The notes beneath the pieces are model-generated. The model was not told the origin of the DNA. It saw only the letters and a program-made list of their open reading frames with translations, and ran no database searches. Shown here piece after piece: positions 16,640 to 30,085 of a stretch of 64,000 nucleotides of DNA; position 1 is the stretch's first letter, and every line of letters starts with the position of its first letter. A program made the translations under genes and the position numbers. Origin of the DNA: Diacronema lutheri (lineage: Eukaryota; Haptophyta; Pavlovophyceae; Pavlovales; Pavlovaceae); the NCBI GenBank assembly GCA_019448385.1, contig JAGTXO010000032.1:248001-312000 (forward strand). The letters are read 5' to 3'.

Positions 16640-18622
16640 TCACGTGGCCATGCGCACACACGACGCGCCGGCCAGCGTGCGGTGCGCGAGCGTGAGCGCG
16701 CGCGGCGTGGGCAGCGGCGTGCGCGGCGTCAGGGGCGTCGGCATCTGCGCGCGCGGCGTGCTTGAGGTGCTCGAGTTGGCGGTGCTCGACGCCGGCCTCC
16801 AGCCCGGCCGCACGCGCGCGCGCGCCGAGCCCGGCCGGACCGCGCGGCTCGTCTGCGCCGTGCTCACGATCGGGTCGATCGGCGGTTCGGCCAAGCCCGG
16901 CACGTTGCTCGCCGCGAGCTTGGCCGCCACCGCGCCGGCGGGCAGCGCGCGCAAAGCGATCGACGCGCTGTCCGACTCGCGGTGCGCGCGCGCAAGGCCG
17001 AGTGGCGGCATGGCAACGCGTGTGTGCACGCGCGCGGCGGCGGGCGAAGCGGCGGCCTCGCCGGGCGCGCGCGGCGAGCTGGGCGCGAGGGCGAGCGCGG
17101 TGCCACCCGCCACGCGCGCGGCCTGCGCCGACATGGGCCGAATGGCCTGCGAGCCGACGGCGGGCCGCGCAGACCGGGCTGCTGTCGGAATCGACGACCA
17201 CAACGCGAGAAGCCGACGTAACGCGCCGCCAGGCACGGCGGCCGTGTCGGTGCTGGGCGACGGCGCGCGCGGCGGTGGGCTCGGCGCCGCCGTCACCGCA
17301 AGGCCATGTGCGCCGCTGCCGGTGGGCGACGGCCAGATCGTGCTGACCGGCGCGTCGGCAGAAGGGCCGGCGGCGCTCACGGCCGCGTTGACGAGCAGCA
17401 CGCTCAGCTCACGCCAGCCGTGCTCCGGCTCGACGCCAAGCGCTTCGAGCGCCTGCCGCTGCCACGCGGCCGCGACGAGCGCGCGCGGCGCGCACGCGCG
17501 CTCCGCCTCCGCGGCCAACGCGCTCGCACCGGTCGCGGCGCTCACGCGCACGTGCGGCGCGAGCGCGCGGAGCAGCGCGGCAGGGAGCGCAGCGTCAAGT
17601 GGCCCGTCGCACTGCAGCTGCACGCCGTCCGCCGCGCCGCCGCGGCCGGCCGCGACGCGCGCGCCGGCGGCGGAGGGCAGGGGTCCGATGCGGGCGCCGT
17701 CCGCCGACCGCGCGTCCGGGACCGACGCGACGACGAGGAGCGCGCGCTCGGCGGTGGCGCTCACGCCGAGCGCGGTGGCGAGAGCGGTGGCGAGAGCGGC
17801 CTCCGTCGGCGCGCCGCGCGCGATGCCCTCGTTGCGCGCGTCCGACGCGCCGTGCGGCGACGAGCGCGCGGCCGACGGCTGCGCGATTGCGCGCGCGGCG
17901 GCCGCGGCGTGCAGCGCGGCGAGGCCGTGCGAGCGCTCGATGGCGCAGGCCTCGAGCATCTCGCATTTCCACTTGGCGAGGACGCGCTCGGCGTCCTCGC
18001 CCGCCCGCGCCGCCGCGCACAGCGCGCCAATTGTCTCTCGCGCGCGCAAGAAGCTGCGCGAGAGCTGCGCGTAGGCGAGGAGGGCAGAGGGGTCAATCGG
18101 TACGGTGGCGCTGAGCGCGCGCGCGGGGGTGAAACGGCGGCAGCGCCACGGCTTGAAGTGGAGCGCGCCGCCGATCAGGCTGATGGTCCCCTTGCGCACT
18201 TCCATGAGAGCGTGCGAGAACTCGGCCCACTGCTCAGCACGCGCGCGCGCGTCGTCGGCGGCGGCGGCATCGGTGCCGACGTCGGCCGTCGCGTCGCCCG
18301 CCGCGTGGGCGGCCGGCGAAGGAGCAAAATCGAAGCGCGACGGGTCGGTGTCAGAGCGAAAGGCGCTCATCGCGAACGCGCTCTCGAGGCCGCACTGCTC
18401 GAGCAGCTCCGCGTGCCAGCGCGCCGTGAGCGCGTCGAGCGTTGCGCCGTCCGCTGCAGCGCGCGCGAGAAGGTCGATCGTCTCGGGCGAGCACATCATC
18501 TCGCAGCAGCCGCGCGCGTAGGCAATAGCCTGGTCAAATGGAATCAGGCCATCGGTGCGGAGCGGCGGCGACGGTGCGAAGCGGCGCGCGGCCCACGCCG
18601 GCGGCGTCAGGGCGGCGGTCAT
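16640..18622 (-). CDS. Protein of unknown function with a threefold internal repeat
   Basis: Single exon, 660 codons. A helical unit of about 55 residues occurs twice clearly and once weakly: residues about 29-85 (ARWHAELLEQCGLESAF), about 181-236 (AKWKCEMLEACAIERSHGL) and about 385-405 (AAWQRQALEALGVEPEHGW). The shared pattern is W, then acidic/Leu-Glu, then Cys or Leu-Gly-hydrophobic-Glu. The rest is low-complexity and Ser/Pro/Ala-rich, and the C-terminal 200 residues look disordered. No known domain recognised. It is head to head with the ACBP-kelch gene. Confidence 0.65.
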   Translation of the reverse strand: MTAALTPPAWAARRFAPSPPLRTDGLIPFDQAIAYARGCCEMMCSPETIDLLARAAADGATLDALTARWHAELLEQCGLESAFAMSAFRSDTDPSRFDFAPSPAAHAAGDATADVGTDAAAADDARARAEQWAEFSHALMEVRKGTISLIGGALHFKPWRCRRFTPARALSATVPIDPSALLAYAQLSRSFLRARETIGALCAAARAGEDAERVLAKWKCEMLEACAIERSHGLAALHAAAAARAIAQPSAARSSPHGASDARNEGIARGAPTEAALATALATALGVSATAERALLVVASVPDARSADGARIGPLPSAAGARVAAGRGGAADGVQLQCDGPLDAALPAALLRALAPHVRVSAATGASALAAEAERACAPRALVAAAWQRQALEALGVEPEHGWRELSVLLVNAAVSAAGPSADAPVSTIWPSPTGSGAHGLAVTAAPSPPPRAPSPSTDTAAVPGGALRRLLALWSSIPTAARSARPAVGSQAIRPMSAQAARVAGGTALALAPSSPRAPGEAAASPAAARVHTRVAMPPLGLARAHRESDSASIALRALPAGAVAAKLAASNVPGLAEPPIDPIVSTAQTSRAVRPGSARARVRPGWRPASSTANSSTSSTPRAQMPTPLTPRTPLPTPRALTLAHRTLAGASCVRMAT

Positions 18623-18733
18623 CTCGACAGAGCGCGCGGTGGATTTGCTCGCGTCGAAACGGCTGGCTTTTTTTTAAGGCTGGCAGTTCCGAGACCGGTC
18701 CGGAACGTCCGGACCAAGGGACCGGGAGAAGGA
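18623..18733. promoter_or_regulatory. 111-bp divergent promoter region
   Basis: It separates the start codons of the minus-strand repeat protein and the plus-strand ACBP-kelch gene. It contains CTTTTTTTTAAG at 18667-18678, 56 bases before the ACBP ATG. Confidence 0.5.
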
Positions 18734-21700
18734 ATGGCGGCCGAGGCCCCGAAAGTGGCGAAGATGGACTCGAACGCCATCTTCTTCGTCGGGTGGCCGG
18801 AGCGCTTCCACATGGCGGAGCGGTACGCGGACGAGGTGCTGGTCCACGATCCGGAGCTCACCGATTCGGACAAGCTTCTCCTCGGTGCGTGCACGCCACC
18901 GTCCGCGCGCGAGCACGGCGCAGCTCAGCGGCCGCGTGTGCGCTCGGGGCGTTTGATCGTGACCCTGCTTCTCCGCGTGGCCGACACCGCGCGTCGCGTC
19001 GAGCAGCCAGCCTCCGCTCGCAGGCCACCTCCGGCCCGTGCGTCGCGGCGCGCCCCTCGATCTGGGACAAGGAGGTACGGCGCGGCGCCGCGCGGCGCGG
19101 CGCCGCGCGGCGCCGCGCGCGCGGGCACGTGCGGCGCTCGAGCTGCGGGCGCACCGCCGATCCGCGCAAGCCTCGCCCCGTGGCGCGCGCGCCCGCGGCG
19201 CGCGCAGGCGATGGCGCGCTGGTCGTCATGGCGGCAGCTCAAGAATATGAGCATCCCCGAGGCGATGAACATGTACGTACGCGCTGTGGGCGAGCTGCAC
19301 GCGGACTGGTGGCAATGGCCACCGCTCGGCCTCGTCGAGGAGGACGACGAGGGCGGCGAGGGCGACGGCGACGGCGAGGGCGACGGCGATGGCGAGGGCG
19401 AGGGCGATGGCGGCGATGCGAGAGATGGCGGCACGAACGACGAGGCGGGCGACGCGCCGAGCGGCGTCACCGGCGCTGGCGCGCGCGGCACGGCTGAACG
19501 GCTAGGCGACGGTGGCGCGCCCGCCGCACCCGCGAGCTTGGCCGCGGGCAACGGCGGCGCCAAGGCGCGCGTCAGCGACGCGCCGCCTAGCGCGCCGGCG
19601 CGCACCGGCCTCCGCGCGATGGCCAAGGGCTGGCACGCGCTGCAGACTGGAGGGCTCGCGCCCCGTGCCCACTACCGACATGCCGCCGCCGTCAGTAAGC
19701 GCACGCGCCGCGCGGCAGTCGGCGAGTGCAGTGTGCGCTAGAGTGGAGAGGGAGGGAGGGGGGGGGGGGGGGGGGGGGGGTGGGGGGGGGGGGTTGGGGG
19801 GGGGGGGGGTGTTCGCGCGGCGCGCGGCGTACACGTGCGCGCCCTGCCACGTGCCGTGAGGCTGGGCTCGTGCCCGCGAGCGCTGCATGCCCGAGCGCCA
19901 CGCGCGCGCACGCCACCGGCGCGCATGTTACGCCACGCAGCGCTCGCGCCGACACGCGTTCTGCCTGCCTCCCTTCTTCCCGCCTTTTTGTTCTGCTCTC
20001 GCCCTTTTCCGCTCCTGCGCCTTTGCCCTGCGTCTTACCGCTCCGCCCGCGCCACGTCCCCTCCCCTCCTCCCCCGGTGCAGTCGGCGCGCAGATGTTCG
20101 TCTTTGGCGGGCGCACGCACGGCGGCCGCCTGCCCGAGGGCGTGCGCGTCCTGTCGCTCGTCTCGGCGGAGTGGTCGGAGCTGTGCGTCGAGGGCTCCGT
20201 GCCCGCCCGCTATGCGCACACGATGAGCGCGTGGCGTAACATGCTCGTTGTCTTTGGCGGCATGCGCCGACGAGAGTGCCTCGCCGATGTCGCGCTCCTC
20301 GATACGCACAACCTCTGTTGGCTCCGCGCCGCGCCCGCGGCCGACGACGCCGACGACGCCGGCACGCCCGGCGACAAGGGCGGCAACGGCGCGCCGGCCT
20401 CGCAGCAGCAGCAGCAGCAGCAGCAGCAGCGGCGGCGGTCGCCGTCCGCGTTGCGCTTGGGCCCGCCGTCCGCGCGCGCGTACCACTCGGCGGCGCTGAT
20501 CCAAAATCGCCTTTTCATTTTCGGCGGCGAGGATGGCGGCGGGCTGCTGCCTCCCCACGTGCACGTCCTCGATCTGCTCCGCCTCGCGTGGGCGCACTAC
20601 GAATGCGACGGGCAGGGTGCGCGCTACCGTGCGGTTGGTTGGGTGCGGTTTGGCGAGGGGGGCGTCGCGGGGCAAAGCAGGGCAGGGCAGGGCAGGGCAG
20701 GGCAGGGCAGGGCAGGGCAGGGCAAGGCAGTTGACGGCAGGGCAGGGCAGGGCAGGGCAGGGCAGGGCAGGGTAGGGCAGGGCAGGGCAGGGCAGGGCAG
20801 GGCAGTTGACGGCAGGGCAGGGCAGGGCAGGGCAGGGCAGGGCAGGGCAGGGCAAGGCAAGGCAGGGCAGGGCAGGGCAGGGCAGGGCAAGGCAGGGCAG
20901 TGCAGGGGAGGGCAGGGCACGATTACCGCGCGCGCGCACGGCGCGATGGCGTCGCACGACCCGCGCGCCCCGCGTGAACTACGCGCGCCGCGCTGCCTAC
21001 CATAGCCCCTGGGCGGGCACTCTCGTTTATCCAGTTACGTGCGAACATCGCGGCGCCGGCGCCGGCGCCGGCGCCGCGCGCGCGCGCGCGCAGTGCCGCC
21101 GCCCGTGCGTGACCACGTCGCCGTCGCGGCGGGCACGCGCATGCTCGTCGTCGGAGGCGCAACGTCGAGCGGTTACGTGGACGGGTCTCGGCTCGCGGTC
21201 CTCGAGACGGTTGTGATGCGCTGGGCGCAGTTGCGTTGCACGGGCGCGGTGCCGAGCGCGCGCGCTGGGCACGCGGTGGCAATGACCCCGAGCGTGTCTG
21301 ACAGTGGGCTTGACCTGTGCGTCTTTGGCGGCGGCGACGGCACGCGTGGCTTTTCAGACCTGTACCGCCTTGACCTCGGCAGCGCGCAGTGGGCGAAAGT
21401 GCGCCGCCGCCTCCCGCCACCGCCACCGCCACAGCCGCCACCGCCAGCCGCGCCTGCGCCTGCGCCTGCGCCGTCACCGCCTGCGCCGTCACCCGCCTGC
21501 GCCGCGCCAGCGCGTCACGGGCCCACGGCACGCGCGCGGCCCCACGCGCCGGTAGCGCCGAGCCCGAGATCGAGCACCTCGCCCGTCAGGCCCGCGCGCC
21601 GGCCGCCGCGCGCGCGCCCACCACGCGCCCACCATACGCCCGCCCGCCCGCCCGGCCCTTCTTCCGGCGGCGCGTCGCTGCCGCGCAGGTGCTCGCCGCC

Positions 21701-22714
21701 GCGGACGACGCGACAACAGCGGGTCTCACGCCGCGCGAGGGCGCGACCTGCGTAGCCGCGGGCCCGCTGCTCGTCGTCTTTGGCGGGTACACGGCGATGG
21801 GCTGCTCGGCGGATTGCTACGTGAGCGAGCAGGGCATGCGCGCGCTTTCGCTCCCCGCGGCCGCCGGCAAAGAGCGCGCCACCGGCACCGCCATCGCCAC
21901 CGCCACCGCCACCACCGACGGCGAGACCGACGGCACTGCTGACGGCGCCATCCTTGCGGTGCTCGCGTCGGAGGACGCGCAGGAGCTGGGCGCGGCGCAG
22001 GAGGTCTTCGCACGCGCGCTCGGTGCGGCAGTGCTCGGCGTCGGCTGCGCGCTCGGCGGCGGCGGTGGCGGAGGCGGTGACGGTGGCGGCAGCCGCGCGG
22101 CCGTGGGCAACGGCAGCGTGGGCGGGCGCGGCGGTGGTGCCGCCGACGGCTGCGGAGGCGAGTGGGTGCCGGTTGGGCACGACGAAACCTACGGCGCCGC
22201 TTTGCAAAAGCTCGAGCTGCTCCAACTCAAACTGGCACTCGCGCCGCCATCGTCGCCCGCGCGTTCGCCCGCGTACATTGGCGCGTGCCACGCGGGCTTG
22301 CTGCCCGTGGCGGCCGGCGGCGACGAGAGCTGGTTCCTCTTCTACTGGGTGGCGGTGCAGTCGGCAAGCACGCGGCGGCGCGGCGCGGCGATGAGCGCGG
22401 GTGTTCAGCTCAACGCGCCGCTCGTCGCAAAGGCGCGTGAGACGCGCTTCACGCGCTCCGTCGCATCGCTCGCGCGCGAGATGGGCGCAACGTCGTTTGG
22501 CGGCGCAGGCGGCGTCGGCGCGCGCGCGCGCGCCGCCGAGCACGGCGGCGGTGGCGCCGATCTGGAGGTAGACGTGCAGGAGCTGCTCTCGCACAGGCTG
22601 ATGACGCTCCACGCGCAGCTCAGCGAGGCGTGGTATGCGGCGATCGGCGGCCTGCTCGCGGCGGAGGCGGAGGCGGAGGCGAAGGCGGAGGCGGAGGCGG
22701 AGCCGCGGAGGTGA
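18734..22714 (+). CDS. Acyl-CoA-binding protein with kelch repeats (class IV ACBP-like)
   Basis: Exons: 18734-18884, 19007-19074, 19208-19694, 20083-20616, 21094-21398, 21689-22714; 856 residues, all phases consistent. Joining exons 1-3 rebuilds an ACBP domain at residues 15-100 (RYADEVLVHDPELTDSDKLL, QATSGPCVAARPSIWDKE, MARWSSWRQLKNMSIPEAM, YVRAV), which binds long-chain acyl-CoA. After an acidic Glu/Gly/Asp linker come kelch motifs (MFVFGGRTHGG, MLVVFGGM, LFIFGGEDGG, MLVVGGA, LCVFGGGDG, LLVVFGGY) that should form a beta-propeller. The C-terminal 200 residues are helical with an Ala/Glu end. Plant relatives (ACBP4/5) are cytosolic lipid carriers. Intron 4 carries a pentamer satellite. Confidence 0.88.
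19757..19810. repeat. Interrupted G run in ACBP intron 3
   Basis: Runs of G broken by single T bases on the sense strand; these create a Gly-rich frame but lie within intron 19695-20082. Confidence 0.8.
20676..20919. repeat. (GGGCA)n pentanucleotide satellite in ACBP intron 4
   Basis: About 45 units of ggcag with interspersed ggcaaggcagttgac variants, inside intron 20617-21093. It opens long meaningless frames on both strands (poly GQGRA / PALPC). Confidence 0.9.
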
Positions 22715-22843
22715 AGGCGGGTGCTGGCTGTTGACTGACGCGACACTCGCCACAATCATGGCCGGGGGGGGCGCGCGGAGGTGAAGGCGGGTGCTGGCTG
22801 TTGAGTGACGCGACATTCGCCACAATCATGGCCGGGGGGGCGC
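22705..22843. repeat. 70-bp tandem duplication at the 3' end of the ACBP gene
   Basis: Two near-identical copies (starting gcggaggtgaaggcgggtgc). The first spans the stop codon, so the duplication arose from the gene end plus its 3' flank. Confidence 0.8.
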
Positions 22844-22943
22844 GCGGGGCCACCGCTCCAGCACGCCCGCAGCGAGCCGAGGACACACACTGAGCGCTAG
22901 ACACTTTGACGCCCACCAGCCCAAGACACGCTCAGCGCTACAG

Positions 22944-25213
<2,270 letters not shown>

Positions 25214-25271
25214 GACTCCGCAGCCGTTGACCTCAAAACCGCCGAGTTGGGGGCGGAAGTCATCATCCGCC

Positions 25272-25298
25272 GTAACGGTTACACCGTCACTGAGTGAC
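25272..25298. promoter_or_regulatory. Two palindromes upstream of the MAP kinase
   Basis: gtaacggttac (25272-25282, contains a Myb-like AACGG core) and gtcactgagtgac (25286-25298) lie 59-86 bases before the start codon, in the 122 bases between this gene and the stop of its upstream neighbour. Confidence 0.4.
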
Positions 25299-25335
25299 TG
25301 ACACACCGTCAATGACTGACCGGCAAACTCAGTCC

Positions 25336-26804
25336 TCACATGCCTGCATTCGCCAGCTCTGCCATGACCGCGCCAATCTCCGCGTTGCCCGACACGGCGT
25401 CCGGCAGTCCGCTGAGCGCTTCGGCAACCGGCGCGAGAAATGGCGGCCCTGCGCGCACGAGCGCCGTCAGGAGCGAGGCCGCTGCGCGCTGGCACGCGGG
25501 CGCGCCGGCGGGGAAGACCATCCTGAGGGCTGGGACGAGCGTCGTGAACGCTCGCAACGAGTCCTCCTGTGCGCGCGCACGTAGCGAACCGCCCCAGCGG
25601 GGGGGGGGGGGGGGGGGGGTTAGTTGGGCACGCGAGCGGCGGCCGGTGAGCTCGAACCGAGCAGCGGCAAGGCTGGGCACAAGGCACGCAAAGCGCGGGA
25701 GATGCCGTGCACGCCCGCGAGGCCAGCTGCCACGCACGAGCAGCGCAGCAGCGCAGCGGCGCAGGCAGGGAAGAGGTGCGGAGGGGAGGGGAAAGGAGGG
25801 GAGGGGAGGGAAAGGGAGGGGAGGGAAGGGGCGGGGAGGGGAAGGGAGGGGAGGGGAGGGAAGGGGAGGGGAGGGGAGGGAAAGGGCGGGGAGGGGAAGG
25901 GAGGGGAGGGGAAAGGAGGGGAGGGGAAGGGGCGGGGAGGGGAAGGGGCGGGGAGGGAAGGGGAGGGGCACCGGCGCGAGCGCAAGCCCGCGGAAGACTG
26001 CGCGCGAGCGAGCGCACCTGTAACGCAAGGCAGAGGCGGGCGATCGTGTTGGCCGAGCGGGCGGCGAGCGTTGGGTCTGCGAGTGAGACGAGAAGGTGGT
26101 CCTTGAGGCCGAACCAGAGGGACGCCCACGGCGCGGTGCGCTGTGGCGCGGCGCGTGGCGGGCGGGTGACGGGTGGCGGCGGGGAGAGGGGGGAAGGGAA
26201 GGGGAGGGGGGCGGGGCAAGGTGAGGCGACGGTGCGAGGCCATGTGCCGAGCGCATGCGCGGAATTGCCCGGCACGCCGCACGTGCATCCGCAATGGCGG
26301 AATGCGGAATTGCGGAATAGCCCGGCATGCCGCACGTGCATCCGCAATGGCGGTGTGTGCGCGCAGGTGCGGCCCGCCTCGGACGCGCGACGTTGGAAAG
26401 CATGCACGGGAAGGTGACGCACGGGAAGGTGACGCACGGGAAGGTGACGCACGGGAATGTGACGCACGGGAATGTGACGCACGGGAATGTGACGCACGGG
26501 AAGGTGACGCACGGGAAGGTGACGCACGGGAAGGTGACGCACGGGAATGTGACGCACGGGAATGTGACGCACAGGAAGGTGACGCACGGGAAGGTGACGC
26601 AGCCGCGCGCGCGCCGCACCTGCGCGCCGGCCGCAACCGCCTCGGCGATGCGCACGTGCTGCTCGGTGAGGTGCTCGAGCTGCGACGCGCTGATCGACAA
26701 GACCAGCGCCTCGCCGACGGACAGCGCGTCCCACTCGGATGCGAGCGGGCGGAGGCCGCCGCCCGTCGGCCCGTACGCACCGTCGTCGCCAACATCGTCG
26801 GCGG

Positions 26805-26845
<41 letters not shown>

Positions 26846-29040
26846 TCAGCGCGCGCGCGCGCAGGCCGCCGCAGCGACGCAAGGGCAAAGGGCGCAGTGC
26901 CGCCTACAGGCATGCCGGGCATCTGCGCCCCCTCGAGCAGCGCGCCAAGCTGATCGGCCGCGAGCGCGAGCAGACCGCGCATGAGGGGCGCGCGCAGCGA
27001 AATATGCACACCAACGTGCGGCGCGGCGGCGAGCACGACCACCGCGCGCACGTGCGCCGCGGCGGGCGCGGCGAGCAAGGTCTCAAGCATCGCGACGAGC
27101 GTGTGCGCGGCGTCGGTGGCCGCGGACAGCTCCGCGCCCGCCGCGCCCGCCGCGAACGCCTCGGCGTCGACGCTCGCGAGCAGCGCGCCGGTGAGAGCGG
27201 CGAGCGACGCGGCCACTTCCCAGTGTACCGACCTCTCCGCAGCCATCGTGGCAAGCCGAGTGAGGGAGTGGAGGGCGACGGCGGGGTGGAGGCGCGTGAG
27301 AGCAAGGAGCACGTGCAGCGCGCCTGCGCGCAGCGCGGGCGATGGCTTGCACAGCCCGACGGCCGCATAGTATGAGTAGAGGTCGAGCAACCATTGGTCG
27401 AGGGACGCGCCGCCGGCCAACGGCGCGCCGGGCGCGCCGACGTGCGCGCGCGCGCCGGCGACGGCGGCGGCGTGCGCGTCGGCGGCGGCGGCGGCGCTCG
27501 CGGCGGCCACGTCGAGCGAGACGAGGTGCGAGAGCGCCTCGAGGAAGAGCGGCTGGCTGGGCAGCTCCGCCTGCAGCAACTTGATCGCGCCAATCCGCGC
27601 CTCGGCTCCAACGGGCGCAAAGCCGTACAGGACGCGCAGCAGCGCCGCGCGCTGGCGGGGGATCGCGACGAGCATCGCGCAGACGCGCGGCGCGACGTAG
27701 TCGCGCAGCAGCCCGTCCGCGATCGCCGGCTCCGCGCTCGCGATCCGCCCACCCACGTCCTCGCCGAGCGCGACAAGCGGGCCGATCGGTCCGTGCGCGC
27801 CGTGCGCGTCAAAGCCGCCAATCGCGTTGGTCAGGCTGTTCAGGAGCACCCAACATTCCTTGGGCGAGCCGGCGCACACACGCGCGAGGGCGGGCGCGAG
27901 CGTGCGCGCGCCGCGCAGCAGCCGCGCCGCGTCCGCCTCGCTCAGGTCGCCCGTCGCGACGGCGTCGGGCAAAGCGGCGACGAGATCGCGAGCATGCATG
28001 CCGCTGCGCGTGCCGGGCGCGCGCGCGCCCCCACCGCCGCGCCCGTCGGCGCCCGCGTGGCCCGTCGTGCTCACGGACAGTCCGGGCAGCTGCTCCTCCA
28101 CCCACCCGTCGAGCAGCTCGAGCACGCCAATCAAGGGCTGCGCGCGCGCGCCGGCCGCGCGCGCGCCGCCGCCGTCGGCGCACGACGAGACAGCGGCGCT
28201 GTCCGCCTGGAAGAGACCGAGCGAGTTGTTCTGCCAGCCGACGCCGAGCGAGAGCGTCGATACGCCCTCGCCCTCGCCGTCCGCGCCGCCGCGCCCAAGC
28301 GCCGAGAGCGCGCCGGCGCTCGCGCCGGCCTCGTGCGCCGCGCGCAGCCGCGCGACGGAGCCGACGAGCGGCTTCACGTTCACCGCCTGGAATTGGACGA
28401 CCCCTGAGGTCTCGTGCCGCGCGACCTGGCGCGGCGGCCCGCGCGTCAGCATCATCCGCGCCTGCCCGCCCCCCGCGTTGGTCGCGTACCGCGCCGGGTC
28501 GGCCGCGCGTTCTGCGACGAGCGCGGCGTTGTGGCCAGCAACTACGCCCGCTGCGAGCTCGGCCTGCTTGCTCACGTCCTTGAGCGTGGTCTGCAGCTCG
28601 CTCGGCGCGGCGGCCTGCAGCACCAAATTCGACGCCGTCGGCTTGGCGAATGGCGGCGCGTCCGCCACCGCCTGCGACGCGAGGAGCGCGCGCGACTGGC
28701 CGCGCGGCGGCACGGGCCGCGACGTGAGGAACGTGAACATGGCCTCGACGAGCGGGAGGGCGGCGTCGGGCTTGGCGTGGAGCACGGCATCGATAAGGTC
28801 ACGGTCGATCGGCACGCCCGCCCGCTTGAAGAACTTCTCGAGCAGCTTCCAGTTGTCCAGCTTGCGCGCGAGCGAGATGCCATTGTCGAACGAGTGCATC
28901 TGCACATCCTGCGGGAAGTAGCGCGAGAAGATCTCGGCGACGAGGAAGCCGTTGGCGAAGTCGCGCTTGGTGTTCTTGACGGAGTAGGACAAGTCGAGCG
29001 ACTGGATCCACTTGAGGATCTCGCGCGAGAGGCCGGCCAT
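25336..29040 (-). CDS. CH-domain (SPATA4-like) protein with a long helical-repeat region
   Basis: Exons in gene order: 29040-26620, 26140-26018, 25566-25336; 924 residues, each exon phase 0. Residues 5-110 form the CH-like (DUF1042) domain of SPATA4/SPEF proteins: REILKWIQSLDLSYSVKNTK, DFANGFLVAEIFSRYFPQD, SFDNGISLARKLDNW. Such proteins are microtubule-associated and typical of cilia and flagella. The rest is alpha-helical, Leu/Ala-rich with ARM/HEAT-like texture and a C-terminal block ending ELANAGM. Intron 1 holds a 15-bp minisatellite and intron 2 a polypurine tract. A flagellar role is likely by family, and ODAD3 in the same window agrees. Confidence 0.8.
25787..25972. repeat. Polypurine (ggggaggggaaag) tract in CH-protein intron 2
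   Basis: On the sense (minus) strand this is a CT-rich tract of nearly 190 bases upstream of the 3' splice site at 25567. Confidence 0.85.
26400..26604. repeat. 15-bp minisatellite (gacgcacgggaaggt), about 13 copies
   Basis: It lies in CH-protein intron 1. Units alternate between gggaaggt and gggaatgt variants. As 15 is a multiple of three, all frames stay open and produce a false CVTFP peptide repeat. A separate duplicated phrase (cgcacgtgcatccgcaatgg) lies next to it at about 26278-26350. Confidence 0.9.
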
Positions 29041-29172
29041 CGGGCGCGCGCGCGGGGCGAGAGGCCCTGGCCCACCTCCTCGAGCGCAAACAAGCGCTGC
29101 CGTAACCGACGGGTAGGCGGCACGATGGAGGCGTGAAGGGTGCGCGGAGCACAGAACACCACCGTCGTGGGG
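29041..29172. promoter_or_regulatory. 132-bp divergent promoter region (CH protein / RF-1 protein)
   Basis: It lies between two head-to-head start codons. No T-tract motif seen here. Confidence 0.45.
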
Positions 29173-29859
29173 ATGATCCGACTCGGCCTGCTGCTGCTCC
29201 CCGGCTGCGTGGCGCTGTGCGCCGGGGCGCGTCGCTGCACGCCAACGCTGCGCGTGGCGTTGCGCCCGCCGCGCGTTCGTGCACTCGCGTGCGCGCCCGT
29301 GCAGCCGGCCGGCGAGCGCGCGCATGCACAGGCGCCGGCGCGCGCGCCGCACCCGGCGACGCTGCCGCTCGACGAGCTGCTGCGCGACGTGCAGGTAGAG
29401 CGAACGCGCCGCTCCGGTCCGGGCGGCCAGCACCGCAACAAGGTCGAGTCCGCCGTCGTCGTGCTGCACGTGCCGTCGGGCGTGCGCGCCGAGGCGTCCG
29501 AGCGGCGCTCGCAGCACGACAACCGCGACGTCGCGATCGGCCGGTTGCGGCTGCGGCTCGCGCTCGACGTGCGCATCGCACCGCCCGACCCGGACGCGCC
29601 CCCGTCCGCCCTTTGGCGCGCGCGCCGCACCGCCGCCGGCAAGCTCGTCGTCTCCGAGAAGCACCCGGACTTCCCCGCGCTCGTCGCCGAGGCGCTCGAC
29701 GCGATCGGCGCACGCGCGCACGACGTGCGCGGCGCGGCGGAGGCGCTCGGCGTCTCAACCTCGCAGCTCGTCAAGCTGCTCGCCGCCGCGCAGCCCGCGC
29801 TGCAGCGCGTCAACGAGGCGCGCGCGCGCACGGGCCTGCCGCCACTCAAGGCCAACTGA
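29173..29859 (+). CDS. RF-1 domain (GGQ) peptidyl-tRNA hydrolase/release-factor-like protein, organelle-targeted
   Basis: Single exon, 228 codons. The GGQ motif is at residues 84-86 in SGPGGQHRNKVESAVV, followed by ASERRSQHDNR, the catalytic loop that hydrolyses peptidyl-tRNA in the ribosomal P site. There is no codon-recognition domain, so it is a rescue-type factor (ArfB/ICT1/PrfH-like) rather than RF1/RF2. The first 22 residues (MIRLGLLLLPGCVALCAGA) form a hydrophobic signal followed by a basic stretch, which suits a bipartite plastid or a mitochondrial leader. ATG 29173 was chosen over the earlier in-frame GTG 29140 because it starts the leader. Confidence 0.82.
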   Translation: MIRLGLLLLPGCVALCAGARRCTPTLRVALRPPRVRALACAPVQPAGERAHAQAPARAPHPATLPLDELLRDVQVERTRRSGPGGQHRNKVESAVVVLHVPSGVRAEASERRSQHDNRDVAIGRLRLRLALDVRIAPPDPDAPPSALWRARRTAAGKLVVSEKHPDFPALVAEALDAIGARAHDVRGAAEALGVSTSQLVKLLAAAQPALQRVNEARARTGLPPLKAN

Positions 29860-29873
29860 GGCCTCCGCGGGTG

Positions 29874-29982
29874 GGAGACTGGAGACACGGACGAGCGGTA
29901 GAGCCGCGGCCAGCGCAAGTCACCAATCTTTCGGAGGGACGAAAGAAAGGCCTGGTGGGAGTGGAGACTGGAGACACGGACG
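29874..29982. repeat. 20-bp direct repeat, 89 bp apart
   Basis: ggagactggagacacggacg occurs at 29874-29893 and 29963-29982, in the spacer between the RF-1 gene and the permease. Confidence 0.75.
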
Positions 29983-30085
29983 GCCGACGGCGCGACGGTG
30001 ACGCGCCGACGTTGCCAGTCCACACTTCCACCAGCTTTTTCCGAATTTTCGGCGGTGGCACGCGGCGATCGTCATCAACGACATT

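Noticed and set aside
17306-18733. Plus-strand frame fused in front of the ACBP gene
   Set aside because: It is the antisense of the 660-codon minus gene; the ACBP protein begins at ATG 18734.
25336-29721. A continuous 1,461-codon minus frame starting upstream of the CH protein and running through its introns
   Set aside because: The CH protein starts at ATG 29040 (MAGLSREILKWIQ); the upstream part is antisense to the RF-1 gene and the part between 26619 and 26141 is the 15-bp satellite. Splice sites and phases define the shorter gene.
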